Source of the DNA: Ramlibacter albus
Lineage (GTDB): Bacteria > Pseudomonadota > Gammaproteobacteria > Burkholderiales > Burkholderiaceae_C
Length of the DNA stretch: 64,000 nucleotides
Assembly: GCF_014297445.1 (NCBI RefSeq)
Contig: NZ_JACORU010000008.1
Location: 1-64,000, forward strand
Reading direction: 5' to 3'
Part shown: one piece after another, positions 10,084-19,231 of the stretch
Numbering within the stretch: position 1 is the first letter of the stretch
How the letters are laid out: every line of letters begins with the position of its first letter
Made by a program: the position numbers and the translations under genes
The notes under the pieces: model-generated
Databases searched by the model: none
The model's input: the letters and a program-made list of their open reading frames with translations, nothing else
What the model was told of the DNA's origin: nothing

Positions 10084-11760
10084 ATGAGATTCACCGGCGC
10101 AGCGGCCCTCTCGAACACCTCCAACATCCACTCACCCACCTCGCCCTCCACCCCGCCGGCCGCCGACAGCGACGGGAAACAGCCGCTGGAGATGGGCGCA
10201 CCGGTGGAACGGGAAAACGTGCCCACGGCGGTCTTGCACGCGGATGCGCGTGCAGACCCCGCGGACCTTGAGTACGGCCGCTTGCTCGCGGCGAAAATCG
10301 CCGGCCCCGAAGGGGTCATCTCGCCCGCGGTCTGGCAGGAGATCGGGCGTCGGTTCACGAGCCCGGAATACGCCGACTCGTGCCGCATGGAGGACCGGAA
10401 GAACGTCATCTGGGCCAAGGTCGCCCAGCTCGTCGACGGCGTGGAGGACGAGCTCCCGCCGGACCGGGGGTACGCCATGACCCGGCGGGATCACGCCTAT
10501 GCGAAGGAGTTCTGCCGCGCGATGACCGAATGGCTCACGTCCGCTGGCTTTTCTCACGAAGTCGATCAGATCTCTTCGAATCACAAGGAGCGCTTCGGTA
10601 GCTTCGATCGGGCCGGCGCCCGCCAGGCGAGTGCCTTGCTGCATGCCCTGCACCTCCTGAAGACCATCAACGACCAGACCTTGGAGCTTGGGTTCGACCC
10701 ACTGCCCCGGGTTCGCCCTGTCGACGCCGGTGTCGAAACGAAGTCGGAAGCGCCATTGCCTCGCCTGACCGATGCACCGGCCGGGGCGAGCAAGACCCTG
10801 CCCCGCGTCCTCGCACTGCTGAACGAATTCGTGGGGAAGGACGCCAGGGGCGAAATCGATTGGGCGGAGGAGGCTTTCGCCGACCGCAGGGCAGCGCTGC
10901 GGGCGACCAATCCCCTGGCGACCGAGCGCGAAATCGACACTTATTGCCGGGCGCAAGCCGCCGAGGTCTGGCTTTCGGCGTTCGAATCGCAGTTTCTCGA
11001 AGGCGGCGATAACCCCGAACTCGCGCGACATGACAGGTACATGATCCTGCGCACGCTCGAAGCATCGGTGCTGGAGGTCATGAAGACGATCGACGCGCAG
11101 ATGCGGTGGCGCAAGGCAGTCGGTGCCGCCCGGCCGCCGGAACCGCTCGATCCGCCACCGGCCGAACTCCTGTCCGGCAAGCTCGCCTCGAAGGCGAGCA
11201 CGGTGGCGCGCGAACAGGACGCCAACTTCGCGAGAAGCTTCGCGAGGAAGCTGGCTGCCGAGCTCTCCGGCGGCGCTTACGGTGCGCGGGTCGCTTACTG
11301 CGCCGGCCTGCCGGGCGCGCCGTCCAGGCAACGTGTTCGCGAGCTGGTCCTCGAAGCCACGGCCGTCAAGCTTGCGAATGGGACGGTCCAGCCCGAGTAC
11401 CTCCGTGCGACCACGGCCGGCGAAAAAGCCTACATCGCCAATTCCTTCTGCAGGGCGATGAACCGGGCGGCGCCGCCGGTGCATGACGCGTCCGAGACTG
11501 CTGATGACGTCGCAGACGAGGCCGTCGAGGCGGGCGAGGCGGGCGCGGGCGCGGGCGTCGCGGACCTGCGGGAGCGCGACGCTGAATTGGCATCGGTGTT
11601 TTGCAGCGAAATGCGTGCTCGCCTGCGAAAGCTCCAATTCACCGACAGGGTCGCCTACACGGTCCAGGTGAGTCCGCGGCCCCGTCAGGGCGCGCAGGAG
11701 AATGCCGCCATCGCGTTGGCGTTTGAGGTCGTCGACATGATGCGGAACACGCATCCGTGA
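10084..11760 (+). CDS. Unrecognised helical-repeat protein, tandem paralogue 2 (candidate secreted effector)
   Basis: This 558-residue protein of unknown function is paralogous and colinear with the preceding gene. The N-terminus (MRFTGAAALSNTSNIHSPTS) is rich in Ser, Thr, Asn and Pro and lacks a hydrophobic core, as type III secretion signals typically do. The same modules follow: HAYAKEFCRAMTEWLTSAGF, NPLATEREIDTYCRAQAAEV (from residue 276), LEASVLEVMKTIDAQM, AREQDANFARSFARKL, and near the C-terminus ASVFCSEMRARLRKLQF. An Ala/Gly/Glu-rich linker near residue 480 separates the last module. No catalytic motif was recognised. Expression is probably driven by the box at 10029. Confidence 0.75.
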   Translation: MRFTGAAALSNTSNIHSPTSPSTPPAADSDGKQPLEMGAPVERENVPTAVLHADARADPADLEYGRLLAAKIAGPEGVISPAVWQEIGRRFTSPEYADSCRMEDRKNVIWAKVAQLVDGVEDELPPDRGYAMTRRDHAYAKEFCRAMTEWLTSAGFSHEVDQISSNHKERFGSFDRAGARQASALLHALHLLKTINDQTLELGFDPLPRVRPVDAGVETKSEAPLPRLTDAPAGASKTLPRVLALLNEFVGKDARGEIDWAEEAFADRRAALRATNPLATEREIDTYCRAQAAEVWLSAFESQFLEGGDNPELARHDRYMILRTLEASVLEVMKTIDAQMRWRKAVGAARPPEPLDPPPAELLSGKLASKASTVAREQDANFARSFARKLAAELSGGAYGARVAYCAGLPGAPSRQRVRELVLEATAVKLANGTVQPEYLRATTAGEKAYIANSFCRAMNRAAPPVHDASETADDVADEAVEAGEAGAGAGVADLRERDAELASVFCSEMRARLRKLQFTDRVAYTVQVSPRPRQGAQENAAIALAFEVVDMMRNTHP

Positions 11761-11771
11761 CTCTCCCTGCA
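11744..11771 (+). promoter_or_regulatory. Degenerate HrpL-type box upstream of paralogue 3
   Basis: GGAACA at 11744-11749, 15 bases, then CCCTGCA at 11765-11771. The first block is good, but the second lacks the central AC of CCACNNA. It sits inside the end of paralogue 2, 23 bases before the GTG of paralogue 3. It may be non-functional, with paralogue 3 read through from the upstream promoter. Confidence 0.25.
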
Positions 11772-11794
11772 GCCGGCCGCGACAGAACACCGCG

Positions 11795-14398
11795 GTGCGC
11801 ACCGGATTCGAGGTCCAAGCTCCTGATGCCGGTTGCGTGCCTGTTGCTACACCCGCATTGACCCTGCCGCGCGACACCAAAGGCAAACCCGCCCCCGGCA
11901 CCGCTGCGCTCACCCCGCTTCCACCCGGGGACGAATGCGTCCAGGGGTGGAGAACCGCGATGGCCGACGCCAACGCCAACGGGAAACTGCGCGATTACGC
12001 CGAACACTTCCTCGCCAACTACCCCTGCGCGACATGGAAGGACGCCGACGGGTTTGCCCAGGCGTGGGCGGGCCTCATCTGGACCAACGCGGCGCGCGCC
12101 GACGAACTCGAGAACGCCAGGGACGCCGACAAGCTCGACGAGCTGGACCGCCTCCATGCGACGTTCGAGGGGATCGTCGACAAGTGCAAGTACGAAGCGT
12201 CGGGGTGCCCGTTGCCGCAGCGGCGCGAGCGATTCGTGCCGCCGACGGCGGCGAAACGCACGGAAGCCGACTTTGAACTGCCGCACCTGGACCCACCCGT
12301 CCCGGACGGGGTCGCCCAGGACCGGCGCTACGCCCTGAAGCTCGCGAAGGACTTGCGAAGCACCCTCCTGTCCGCGAAGCTCTGGGAGAAGATCGGCAAC
12401 GCCGGCGACGAGCGCCGCCGGCACCTCGGCCGGGCCATCGAGGCCGCCGCGCGCGGCGCCGCGGTCGAGACGGACGCCGAAACGGCGGACGCGAAAGCCC
12501 GCGTCTTCGGCAGTCACCTCGGCCAGGCGATGGGCCACTTCCTGGAGTCGGACGAATTCACCCGCGCGGTGGACCAGCGCTTCGAGGCGCAGAAAGGCCG
12601 TATCGGGCGCGACGAAGCGCGCATGCAATGCGCGGGCGCCCACGCGCAGGAGCTGTTCGATCGCCTCGTGCCGGCGCCATGGGACGGCAAGGCTGCTGTG
12701 GGCCAGCCCGAGCGCGCCGACCGCGACCACACCCTCCTGGAATTGGCGCGCGAAGTCCAGGCCCACGTCGCGTCGAACGCGAAGCAACCCGGGTTCGAAG
12801 AAGCGGTGCAAGCGTTCCTTGCCGCGCATCCGCTGGCGACAGTTGACGAAGCCCGGTGTTCGGTCCAGGCGACATGCGCCCTGGACTACCTTGGCCGCCT
12901 GAGCCGCGACTATGGCAACGAAATGCAGGCGCAGGACGTGTACCTCGAGCCGATCTTCAGGCAGCTCGAGGCCACGGCGCTGGCGTTCCTCGTGGACATC
13001 GACAAGTCGCTCTCGATTCGCGTCCACGCCACACCCAGGGAGCGCGCGGACCCCAAGGACCCCTCGAACAAGCCCTGCCCGGCTTTCGCCATGGTCCCGC
13101 CGGCTTCACTCGGGAAGGGCGTCCAGCGCCAGGAGGATTTCGACCATGCGCGCAAGCTGGTGCTGGACAGGCCGTGGTCGTTCGCCGAGGACCCGGCGCT
13201 GTGGAAGGAAGTGGACAGGCGTATCAAGGCGTCCGAGCGCAGCTACGCCGATGTCCGCCGCGAGGTGGTGCTGGAGTTCTTCGACGCCGCCAGGGGCACG
13301 GCGAAGCCGCACGATCCCATCGCGTTCCTGCTCCTGCCGGACGAGACGCGGGCGTGGGTCGACGGCTTGCAGCACGCCTTGCGCAAGCGCCTGCTGAACT
13401 ACGGGTTTTCATTCGAGGTCGAGCGCCACATCGGGCACGCCACGGGCTCGCCCCGCAGTGCCGCGCGGGCCGCCGCATGGAGGTCCATCGTCACCGAGTA
13501 CGTGGGCCACGCGCGGGAAGGCGGCGCCCTGGAAACCAAGGCCGCCGCGGCGCGCAGGCCTGCCCCGACGCCCATTCACGACCGCTATGCGGCGTTCAGG
13601 GCATCGCCCGCGTTCAGGCCCGAAGACGCGCAGGCCCTCGAGATGGCGCTGCAGGTCGACTGCTACGTGGCCTCGCTGGCCGGCAAAGCGGACTTCGAAA
13701 AGCAGTGCGAGGAAATACGGCGCAAGGAGCCCCGCGCGCCTGAAGCCGTGATCCGCAAGATCGCCGCGGGCACTCTTGCCATCGCCTACGTGGCCAACCC
13801 GGACAACCGCACGGCCCGCCGGCACGCGGTTTACGACAGGCTCGAAGCCACGCTCGTGCAGCGCCGGCTGGAGTGCGACAGGGCGCTCAAAGAGCCCGGC
13901 GCAGCGGGCAGCGATGCGGAATTCAGCCTGTTACCCCTGGCCACGGCCGAGGCCGGCGAGGGCCGCCGGCGGGACGTCCAATTCGGCAGGCACTTCCAGG
14001 AACTGCTCGGCGCGCGCCTGCGCGCCGCCGACACGTGGGGCGAGGTCGAGCGGCGCTGCAAGAACGGCGTTGGGCGCATGCAAGCCTGCCGCGATGTCTT
14101 CGAGGCGATCGTCCGCATCGAGATCACCCGGTTGGCTTCGGGCGACCTGGCCGCGCGAAACCTGGCGAAAGAGCTCGGCACCGGCGGCTGGCAAGGCGAC
14201 AAGGGGTTCGTGATGAAGCGTCAGGACGAGCACCTCGCGGCCCAGTTCGCGAAGGCCCTGGACGAACCCTTCAGGCTGGGTGCGGCCACGTTGCGCATCG
14301 AGGCGCACCTGCAGCAGGTGCCCGGGCCCAGGGAGTCCCTGCAGGCGAAAGTTGTCCTGGATCAATTGCACGCCAACGTGCTCCCCGGCATGAAGTGA
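11795..14398 (+). CDS. Unrecognised helical-repeat protein, long tandem paralogue 3
   Basis: This 867-residue protein of unknown function is the most diverged and longest of the three neighbours. After a Pro-rich N-terminus (about 1-45) it repeats helical modules more often than the shorter paralogues: YAEHFLANYPCATWKDAD, GSHLGQAMGHFLESDEF, HPLATVDEARCSVQATCAL (from residue 345), LEATALAFLVDIDKSL, DRLEATLVQRRLECDRAL, and FGRHFQELLGARLRA. GTG 11795 is chosen because the repeated helices begin before the next candidate, ATG 11959. That ATG does have a better ribosome-binding site (GGAG nine bases upstream), so the start is uncertain. No catalytic motif, signal peptide or membrane segment is visible. 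Confidence 0.7.
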   Translation: MRTGFEVQAPDAGCVPVATPALTLPRDTKGKPAPGTAALTPLPPGDECVQGWRTAMADANANGKLRDYAEHFLANYPCATWKDADGFAQAWAGLIWTNAARADELENARDADKLDELDRLHATFEGIVDKCKYEASGCPLPQRRERFVPPTAAKRTEADFELPHLDPPVPDGVAQDRRYALKLAKDLRSTLLSAKLWEKIGNAGDERRRHLGRAIEAAARGAAVETDAETADAKARVFGSHLGQAMGHFLESDEFTRAVDQRFEAQKGRIGRDEARMQCAGAHAQELFDRLVPAPWDGKAAVGQPERADRDHTLLELAREVQAHVASNAKQPGFEEAVQAFLAAHPLATVDEARCSVQATCALDYLGRLSRDYGNEMQAQDVYLEPIFRQLEATALAFLVDIDKSLSIRVHATPRERADPKDPSNKPCPAFAMVPPASLGKGVQRQEDFDHARKLVLDRPWSFAEDPALWKEVDRRIKASERSYADVRREVVLEFFDAARGTAKPHDPIAFLLLPDETRAWVDGLQHALRKRLLNYGFSFEVERHIGHATGSPRSAARAAAWRSIVTEYVGHAREGGALETKAAAARRPAPTPIHDRYAAFRASPAFRPEDAQALEMALQVDCYVASLAGKADFEKQCEEIRRKEPRAPEAVIRKIAAGTLAIAYVANPDNRTARRHAVYDRLEATLVQRRLECDRALKEPGAAGSDAEFSLLPLATAEAGEGRRRDVQFGRHFQELLGARLRAADTWGEVERRCKNGVGRMQACRDVFEAIVRIEITRLASGDLAARNLAKELGTGGWQGDKGFVMKRQDEHLAAQFAKALDEPFRLGAATLRIEAHLQQVPGPRESLQAKVVLDQLHANVLPGMK

Positions 14399-14462
14399 AA
14401 AGTCTGGGTCGGGGAATCCCCCGAGAGCTTTCCGGTTCGGCGGCAGCGTAGACTGGCCCGAT

Positions 14463-14481
14463 GCCCGCTGCACAAGCGGGC
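14463..14481 (+). other. Leader hairpin upstream of the oxidoreductase operon
   Basis: GCCCGC (14463-14468) pairs with GCGGGC (14476-14481) across a 7-base loop, between the end of paralogue 3 and the ribosome-binding site of the next gene. No T-run follows, so it is more likely an mRNA leader hairpin than a terminator. TAGACT at 14449-14454 could be the -10 of a promoter for this operon. Confidence 0.3.
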
Positions 14482-14504
14482 GACGGCTAAAGGAGACAAA
14501 CGCT

Positions 14505-16334
14505 TTGCAGCCGACGAACATCGCCAACCCGGCGTACTTCCACAAGGTCGTGGATTGCCAGTGGGCCTGCCCCGCGCACACGCCCGTCCCCGAATACATC
14601 CGTTTGATCGCGCAGGGCCGCTACACGGACGCGTACATGATCAACTGGGTGTCCAACGTTTTCCCGGGCGTGCTCGGGCGAACGTGCGACAGGCCCTGCG
14701 AACCCGCATGCAGGCGGGGGCGCGTCGAAGAGAACAACGGGGAGACGCCCGAGCCGGTGGCCATCTGCCGGCTCAAGCGCGTCACCGCCGACCACAAGGA
14801 CGCCGACGTCGCCAAGCGCATGCCGCGCAAGACCTCGTCGAACGGCAAGCGCATCGCATGCGTCGGTGCCGGCCCCGCGTCGATGACGGTCGCGCGCGAC
14901 CTCGCGCCACTGGGCTACGACATCACCGTGTTCGACGGCGAGGCCAAGACCGGCGGCTTCATGCGCACCCAGGTGCCGCGCTTCCGGCTGCCTGAGGAAG
15001 TGATCGACGAGGAATGCGGCTACATCCTCGAGATGGGCGTGCGGTTCGTGGGCAACAAGCGCATCGACTCGATGAAGGCGCTGCTGGCCGAAGCCTACGA
15101 CGCCGTCTTCGTGGGCTGCGGCGCGCCGCGCGGGCGCGACCTCGACATCCCCGGCCGCCAGGAAGCGGCGAAGCACATCCACATCGGCATCGACTGGCTC
15201 GCGTCCGTGTCGTTCGGGCACATCACCAAGATCGGCAAGCGCGTCATCGTGCTGGGCGGCGGCAACACGGCCATGGACTGCTGCCGCAGCTCGCGCCGGC
15301 TCGGCGGCGACGACGTGAAGGTCATCGTGCGCAGCGGCTTCGAGGAAATGAAGGCGTCCCCCTGGGAGAAGGAGGACGCGATGCACGAGGGCATCCCGAT
15401 CATCAACTTCCACGTGCCCAAGGCTTTCGTGCACGAGGGCGGGCAGCTCAAGGGCATGACCTTCGAGATCGTCAAGGCCGAGTACGACGCCAAGGGCAAC
15501 CGCAAGCTCGTCCCCACGGGCGAGCCGGATGCCTTCTTCGAATGCGACGACGTGCTGATCGCGGTGGGGCAGGAGAACGCCTTTCCCTGGATCGAAAGGG
15601 ACAGCGGCATCGCTTTCGACAAGTGGGGGCTGCCGGTGCTGGATGCGAACACGTTCCAGTCGAGCGTGCCCAACGTCTTCTTCGGCGGCGACGCGGCGTT
15701 CGGCCCCAAGAACATCATCACCGCGGTGGCGCATGGCCACGAGGCGGCGGTGTCGATCGACAAGCTGCTCAGCGGCGAGGACATCCGCCAGCGCCCGGCG
15801 CCCACCGTGAACCTGATGTCCCAGAAGATGGGCATCCACGAGTGGAGCTACGACAACGAGACGTCCAACGACATCCGCTTCAAGGTGCCGTGGGCCAAGG
15901 CCGAGAAGGCGCTCGCGTCGATCAAGGTCGAGGTCGAACTCGGCTTCGACGCCGCGACGGCGTTCAAAGAGGCGCATCGCTGCCTCAACTGCGACGTGCA
16001 GACCGTCTTCGCGCAGAACCTGTGCATCGAGTGCGATGCCTGCATGGACATCTGCCCGACCGACTGCATCACCTTCACCGACAACGGCGAGGAGCCCGAC
16101 GTTCGCAAGCGCCTGAAGGCGCCGGCGCTCAACCTCGCGCAGGAGCTGTACGTGTCCGGCACGCTCAAGACGGGCCGGGTGATGGTGAAGGACGAGGACG
16201 TCTGCCTGCACTGCGGTCTGTGCGCCGAGCGGTGCCCGACGGGAGCCTGGGACATGCAGAAATTCCTGCTCAAGACCACGCAGGCGGGGCCCGCCTGCCG
16301 CGATGCGAAGAAGCCAGCGGAGGTGGCGGCATGA
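14505..16334 (+). CDS. FAD/NAD(P) and 4Fe-4S oxidoreductase subunit (glutamate-synthase-small-chain-like)
   Basis: This 609-residue electron-transfer subunit has an N-terminal Cys-rich helical domain (CQWACPAHTPVPEYI, CDRPCEPACRRG), as in GltD-type proteins. An FAD-binding fold follows (IACVGAGPASMTVA, about 120), then an NAD(P)-binding fold (VIVLGGGNTAMDCCR). The C-terminal ferredoxin domain has two 4Fe-4S motifs (CIECDACMDICPTDC and CLHCGLCAERCPTGA). Translation starts at TTG 14505, supported by AAGGAG eight bases upstream. It overlaps the alpha-subunit gene by 4 bases. It probably moves electrons between reduced ferredoxin clusters and NAD(P), as the third subunit does in Thauera-type 2-oxoglutarate oxidoreductase. 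Confidence 0.85.
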   Translation: MQPTNIANPAYFHKVVDCQWACPAHTPVPEYIRLIAQGRYTDAYMINWVSNVFPGVLGRTCDRPCEPACRRGRVEENNGETPEPVAICRLKRVTADHKDADVAKRMPRKTSSNGKRIACVGAGPASMTVARDLAPLGYDITVFDGEAKTGGFMRTQVPRFRLPEEVIDEECGYILEMGVRFVGNKRIDSMKALLAEAYDAVFVGCGAPRGRDLDIPGRQEAAKHIHIGIDWLASVSFGHITKIGKRVIVLGGGNTAMDCCRSSRRLGGDDVKVIVRSGFEEMKASPWEKEDAMHEGIPIINFHVPKAFVHEGGQLKGMTFEIVKAEYDAKGNRKLVPTGEPDAFFECDDVLIAVGQENAFPWIERDSGIAFDKWGLPVLDANTFQSSVPNVFFGGDAAFGPKNIITAVAHGHEAAVSIDKLLSGEDIRQRPAPTVNLMSQKMGIHEWSYDNETSNDIRFKVPWAKAEKALASIKVEVELGFDAATAFKEAHRCLNCDVQTVFAQNLCIECDACMDICPTDCITFTDNGEEPDVRKRLKAPALNLAQELYVSGTLKTGRVMVKDEDVCLHCGLCAERCPTGAWDMQKFLLKTTQAGPACRDAKKPAEVAA

Positions 16335-18151
16335 ATGCACGCGTGAACATCCCGCGCATCGAGGCGGTCAACGACTTCGTCGTCAAGTTCGCCAACGTCA
16401 ACGGCTCGGGCTCGGCGTCCGCCAATGAGCTGTTCGCGAAAGCGATCCTGCGCATGGGCGTGCCGGTGAGCCCGCGCAACATCTTCCCCAGCAACATCCA
16501 GGGCCTGCCCACGTGGTACGAAGTGCGCGTGAGCGGCGACGGCTACCTCGGCCGGCGCGGCGGCGTGGACATGATGGTGGCGATGAACCCGCAGACCTGG
16601 GACGCCGACGTGCAGGAGATCTCGCCGGGCGGCTACCTCTTCTACGACAGCACGCGGCCGCTGCCGCCGTCGAAGTTCCGCGACGACATCCACGTGATCG
16701 GCATGCCGCTGACCGAGATCTGCAATGCGGTGTACAGCGACCCGCGCCAGCGCCAGCTGTTCAAGAACATCGTGTACGTGGGCGCGCTGTCGGTGCTGCT
16801 GGAGATCGAGCCGCAGGTCATCGAGAAGCTGTTCGGCGAGCAGTACAAGGGCAAGGAGAAGCTGCTCGCGTCCAACGTGCAGGCGCTGCACCTGGGCCGC
16901 GACTTCGCCAAGGAACACCTGCAGCACCCGCTGGGCATCCGCGTGCAGAAGGCCGACCGCGTGGGCGACCGCATCTTCGTCGACGGCAACGCCGCCGCTG
17001 CGCTCGGCGCGGTGTACGGCGGCGCGACGGTGTGCGCGTGGTACCCGATCACGCCGTCCTCGTCCTGCGCGGAGGCTTTCCAGAACTATTGCGCGAAGCT
17101 GCGCGTGGACCCGGTGGCCAAGCAGAACAAGTTCGCCATCGTGCAGGCCGAGGACGAGATCGCGTCGATCGGCATGGTGGTGGGCGCGGGCTGGAACGGC
17201 GCCCGGGCCTTCACCGCCACGTCGGGCCCCGGCATCTCGCTGATGACCGAGTTCATCGGCCTCGCGTATTTCGCGGAGATCCCGGTGACCATCATCGACG
17301 TGCAGCGCGGCGGCCCGTCCACCGGCATGCCCACGCGCACGCAGCAGGCGGACATCCTCGCCGCCGCCTACGCTTCGCACGGCGACACCAAGCACGTGCT
17401 GCTGCTGCCGGAGGACCCGCACGAGTGCTTCGAGCATGCCGCGCACGCCTTCGACCTCGCGGAGCGCTTGCAGACGCCGGTGTTCGTGATGACCGACCTC
17501 GACATCGGCATGAACCAGCGCCTGTGCAAGCCTTTCGAATGGGACGACGCGCAGTCGTTCGACCGCGGCAAGGTGATGACGGCCGAGGAGCTGGAGGCCG
17601 GCAAGGACTTCGGCCGCTACAAGGACGTGGACGGCGACGGCATCCCGTGGCGCACGCTGCCGGGCACGCACCCCACCAAGGGCAGCTACTTCACGCGCGG
17701 CACCACGCGCGACCCGTACGCGCGCTATTCGGAGCGCGGCCCGGACTACATCTACAACATGGAAAGGCTGCTGCGCAAGTTCAAGACCGCCGCAACGCTG
17801 GTGCCGCAGCCGTTGATCCGCATCGCGCAGCAGCCCACGAAGCTGGGCGTCATCTACTACGGCTCCACCAGCCCCGCGATGCAGGAGGCGCTGGACGTGC
17901 TGACGAAGCAGGGCGTGCACGTCGACGCCATGCGCCTGCGCGCCTTCCCGTTCCCCGACAGTGTCAACGAGTTCATTCGCGTGCACGACCGCGTGTTCGT
18001 CGTCGAGCAGAACCGCGACGCGCAGATGCGCAGCCTGCTCGTCAACGAACTCGAAATCGATCCGGCGAAACTGGTCAAGGTGCTGCATTACGACGGCACG
18101 CCGATCACGGCCAGGTTCATCGCCGAAGCCATCAGGGAGAAGCTGGCATGA
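16331..18151 (+). CDS. 2-oxoacid:acceptor oxidoreductase, fused gamma-alpha subunit
   Basis: This 606-residue subunit belongs to the ferredoxin-dependent 2-oxoacid oxidoreductase family, which oxidatively decarboxylates a 2-oxoacid with CoA. The N-terminal ~190 residues are the gamma (POR/KOR) domain (NGSGSASANELFAKAILRMG). The alpha pyrimidine-binding domain follows (GNAAAALGAVYGGATVCAWYPITPSSS, then FTATSGPGISLM), with a transketolase-C-like tail. ATG 16331 overlaps the previous stop (ATGA), and the beta-subunit ATG overlaps its own stop. The substrate (2-oxoglutarate, indolepyruvate or another 2-oxoacid) cannot be set from sequence alone; a KorA-like role is most likely. Confidence 0.88.
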   Translation: MNARVNIPRIEAVNDFVVKFANVNGSGSASANELFAKAILRMGVPVSPRNIFPSNIQGLPTWYEVRVSGDGYLGRRGGVDMMVAMNPQTWDADVQEISPGGYLFYDSTRPLPPSKFRDDIHVIGMPLTEICNAVYSDPRQRQLFKNIVYVGALSVLLEIEPQVIEKLFGEQYKGKEKLLASNVQALHLGRDFAKEHLQHPLGIRVQKADRVGDRIFVDGNAAAALGAVYGGATVCAWYPITPSSSCAEAFQNYCAKLRVDPVAKQNKFAIVQAEDEIASIGMVVGAGWNGARAFTATSGPGISLMTEFIGLAYFAEIPVTIIDVQRGGPSTGMPTRTQQADILAAAYASHGDTKHVLLLPEDPHECFEHAAHAFDLAERLQTPVFVMTDLDIGMNQRLCKPFEWDDAQSFDRGKVMTAEELEAGKDFGRYKDVDGDGIPWRTLPGTHPTKGSYFTRGTTRDPYARYSERGPDYIYNMERLLRKFKTAATLVPQPLIRIAQQPTKLGVIYYGSTSPAMQEALDVLTKQGVHVDAMRLRAFPFPDSVNEFIRVHDRVFVVEQNRDAQMRSLLVNELEIDPAKLVKVLHYDGTPITARFIAEAIREKLA

Positions 18152-19203
18152 CGTATATCGCGAAGCCCCGCATCCACCACCCGACGCTGGAGAAGAACAA
18201 CGTCGGCTACACGCGCCGCGACTACGAGGGCAAGATCTCCACGCTGTGCGCCGGCTGCGGGCACGACTCGATCTCCGCCGCGCTGGTGCAGGCGTTCTGG
18301 GAGCTGGACATCCAGCCGCACCGGGTGGCCAAGCTCTCGGGCATCGGCTGCAGCTCCAAGACGCCCGACTATTTCCTCGGCGCGTCGCATGGCTTCAATA
18401 CGGTGCATGGCCGCATGCCTTCGGTGCTGACCGGCGCGAACCTTGCCAACCGCGAGCTGCTCTACCTCGGCATCTCCGGCGACGGCGACTCGGCGTCCAT
18501 CGGGCTCGGCCAGTTCGCGCACGCGATGCGCCGGGGCGTGCGCATGGCGTACATCGTCGAGAACAATGGGGTGTACGGGCTCACGAAGGGCCAGTTCTCC
18601 GCGACGGCGGATGCGGGCTCCAAGAGCAAGAAGGGCGCGATCAACAGCGACTCGCCGGTGGACCTGGCGGCCATGGCGCTGCAGCTGGGCGCCACGTATG
18701 TCGGCCGCGGCTTCTCCGGCAACAAGGCGCAGCTCGTGCCGCTGATCAAGGGCGCCATCAGCCACGGCGGCGCGGCCTTCATCGACGTCATCAGCCCCTG
18801 CGTGGCGTTCAACAACCACCCCGGCAGCACCAAGAGCTACGACTACATCCGCGAGCACAACGAGGCCGTCAGCCGCATCGACTTCATTTCCTCGCGCGAG
18901 GAGATCACCGTGGACGCCAACCCCGGCGAGGTGGTCGACGTGCGCCAGCACGACGGCTCGCTGCTGCGCCTGCGCAGCCTGCACCCGGACTTCGTCGCCA
19001 CGGACCGCTATGCGGCCATGGCGTACATGCAGGAGCACCAGCAGCGCGGCGAGGTGCTCACGGGCCTGCTGTACGTCGACCCGCTCGCCACGGACCTGCA
19101 CACCGCGCTGAACACCACCGACAAGCCGTTGAACATGCTGGGCGCACCGGAATTGTGCCCCGGCGCCGCCACGCTGGAGAAGTTGAACGCCGGCCTTCGC
19201 TGA
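18148..19203 (+). CDS. 2-oxoacid:acceptor oxidoreductase, beta (TPP-binding) subunit
   Basis: This 351-residue subunit carries the thiamine diphosphate and a 4Fe-4S cluster. Cluster ligands are visible as CAGCGHD near residue 34, GIGCSSK, and SPCVAF. The TPP/Mg motif is GDGDSASIG followed by ENNGVYGLTKGQ. It overlaps the alpha-subunit stop by 4 bases and completes the FAD/Fe-S, gamma-alpha, beta enzyme. Length and motif spacing fit KorB-like subunits. Confidence 0.9.
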   Translation: MTYIAKPRIHHPTLEKNNVGYTRRDYEGKISTLCAGCGHDSISAALVQAFWELDIQPHRVAKLSGIGCSSKTPDYFLGASHGFNTVHGRMPSVLTGANLANRELLYLGISGDGDSASIGLGQFAHAMRRGVRMAYIVENNGVYGLTKGQFSATADAGSKSKKGAINSDSPVDLAAMALQLGATYVGRGFSGNKAQLVPLIKGAISHGGAAFIDVISPCVAFNNHPGSTKSYDYIREHNEAVSRIDFISSREEITVDANPGEVVDVRQHDGSLLRLRSLHPDFVATDRYAAMAYMQEHQQRGEVLTGLLYVDPLATDLHTALNTTDKPLNMLGAPELCPGAATLEKLNAGLR

Positions 19204-19231
19204 CACATACTCGTCCCACAGAGGAGGTCCC

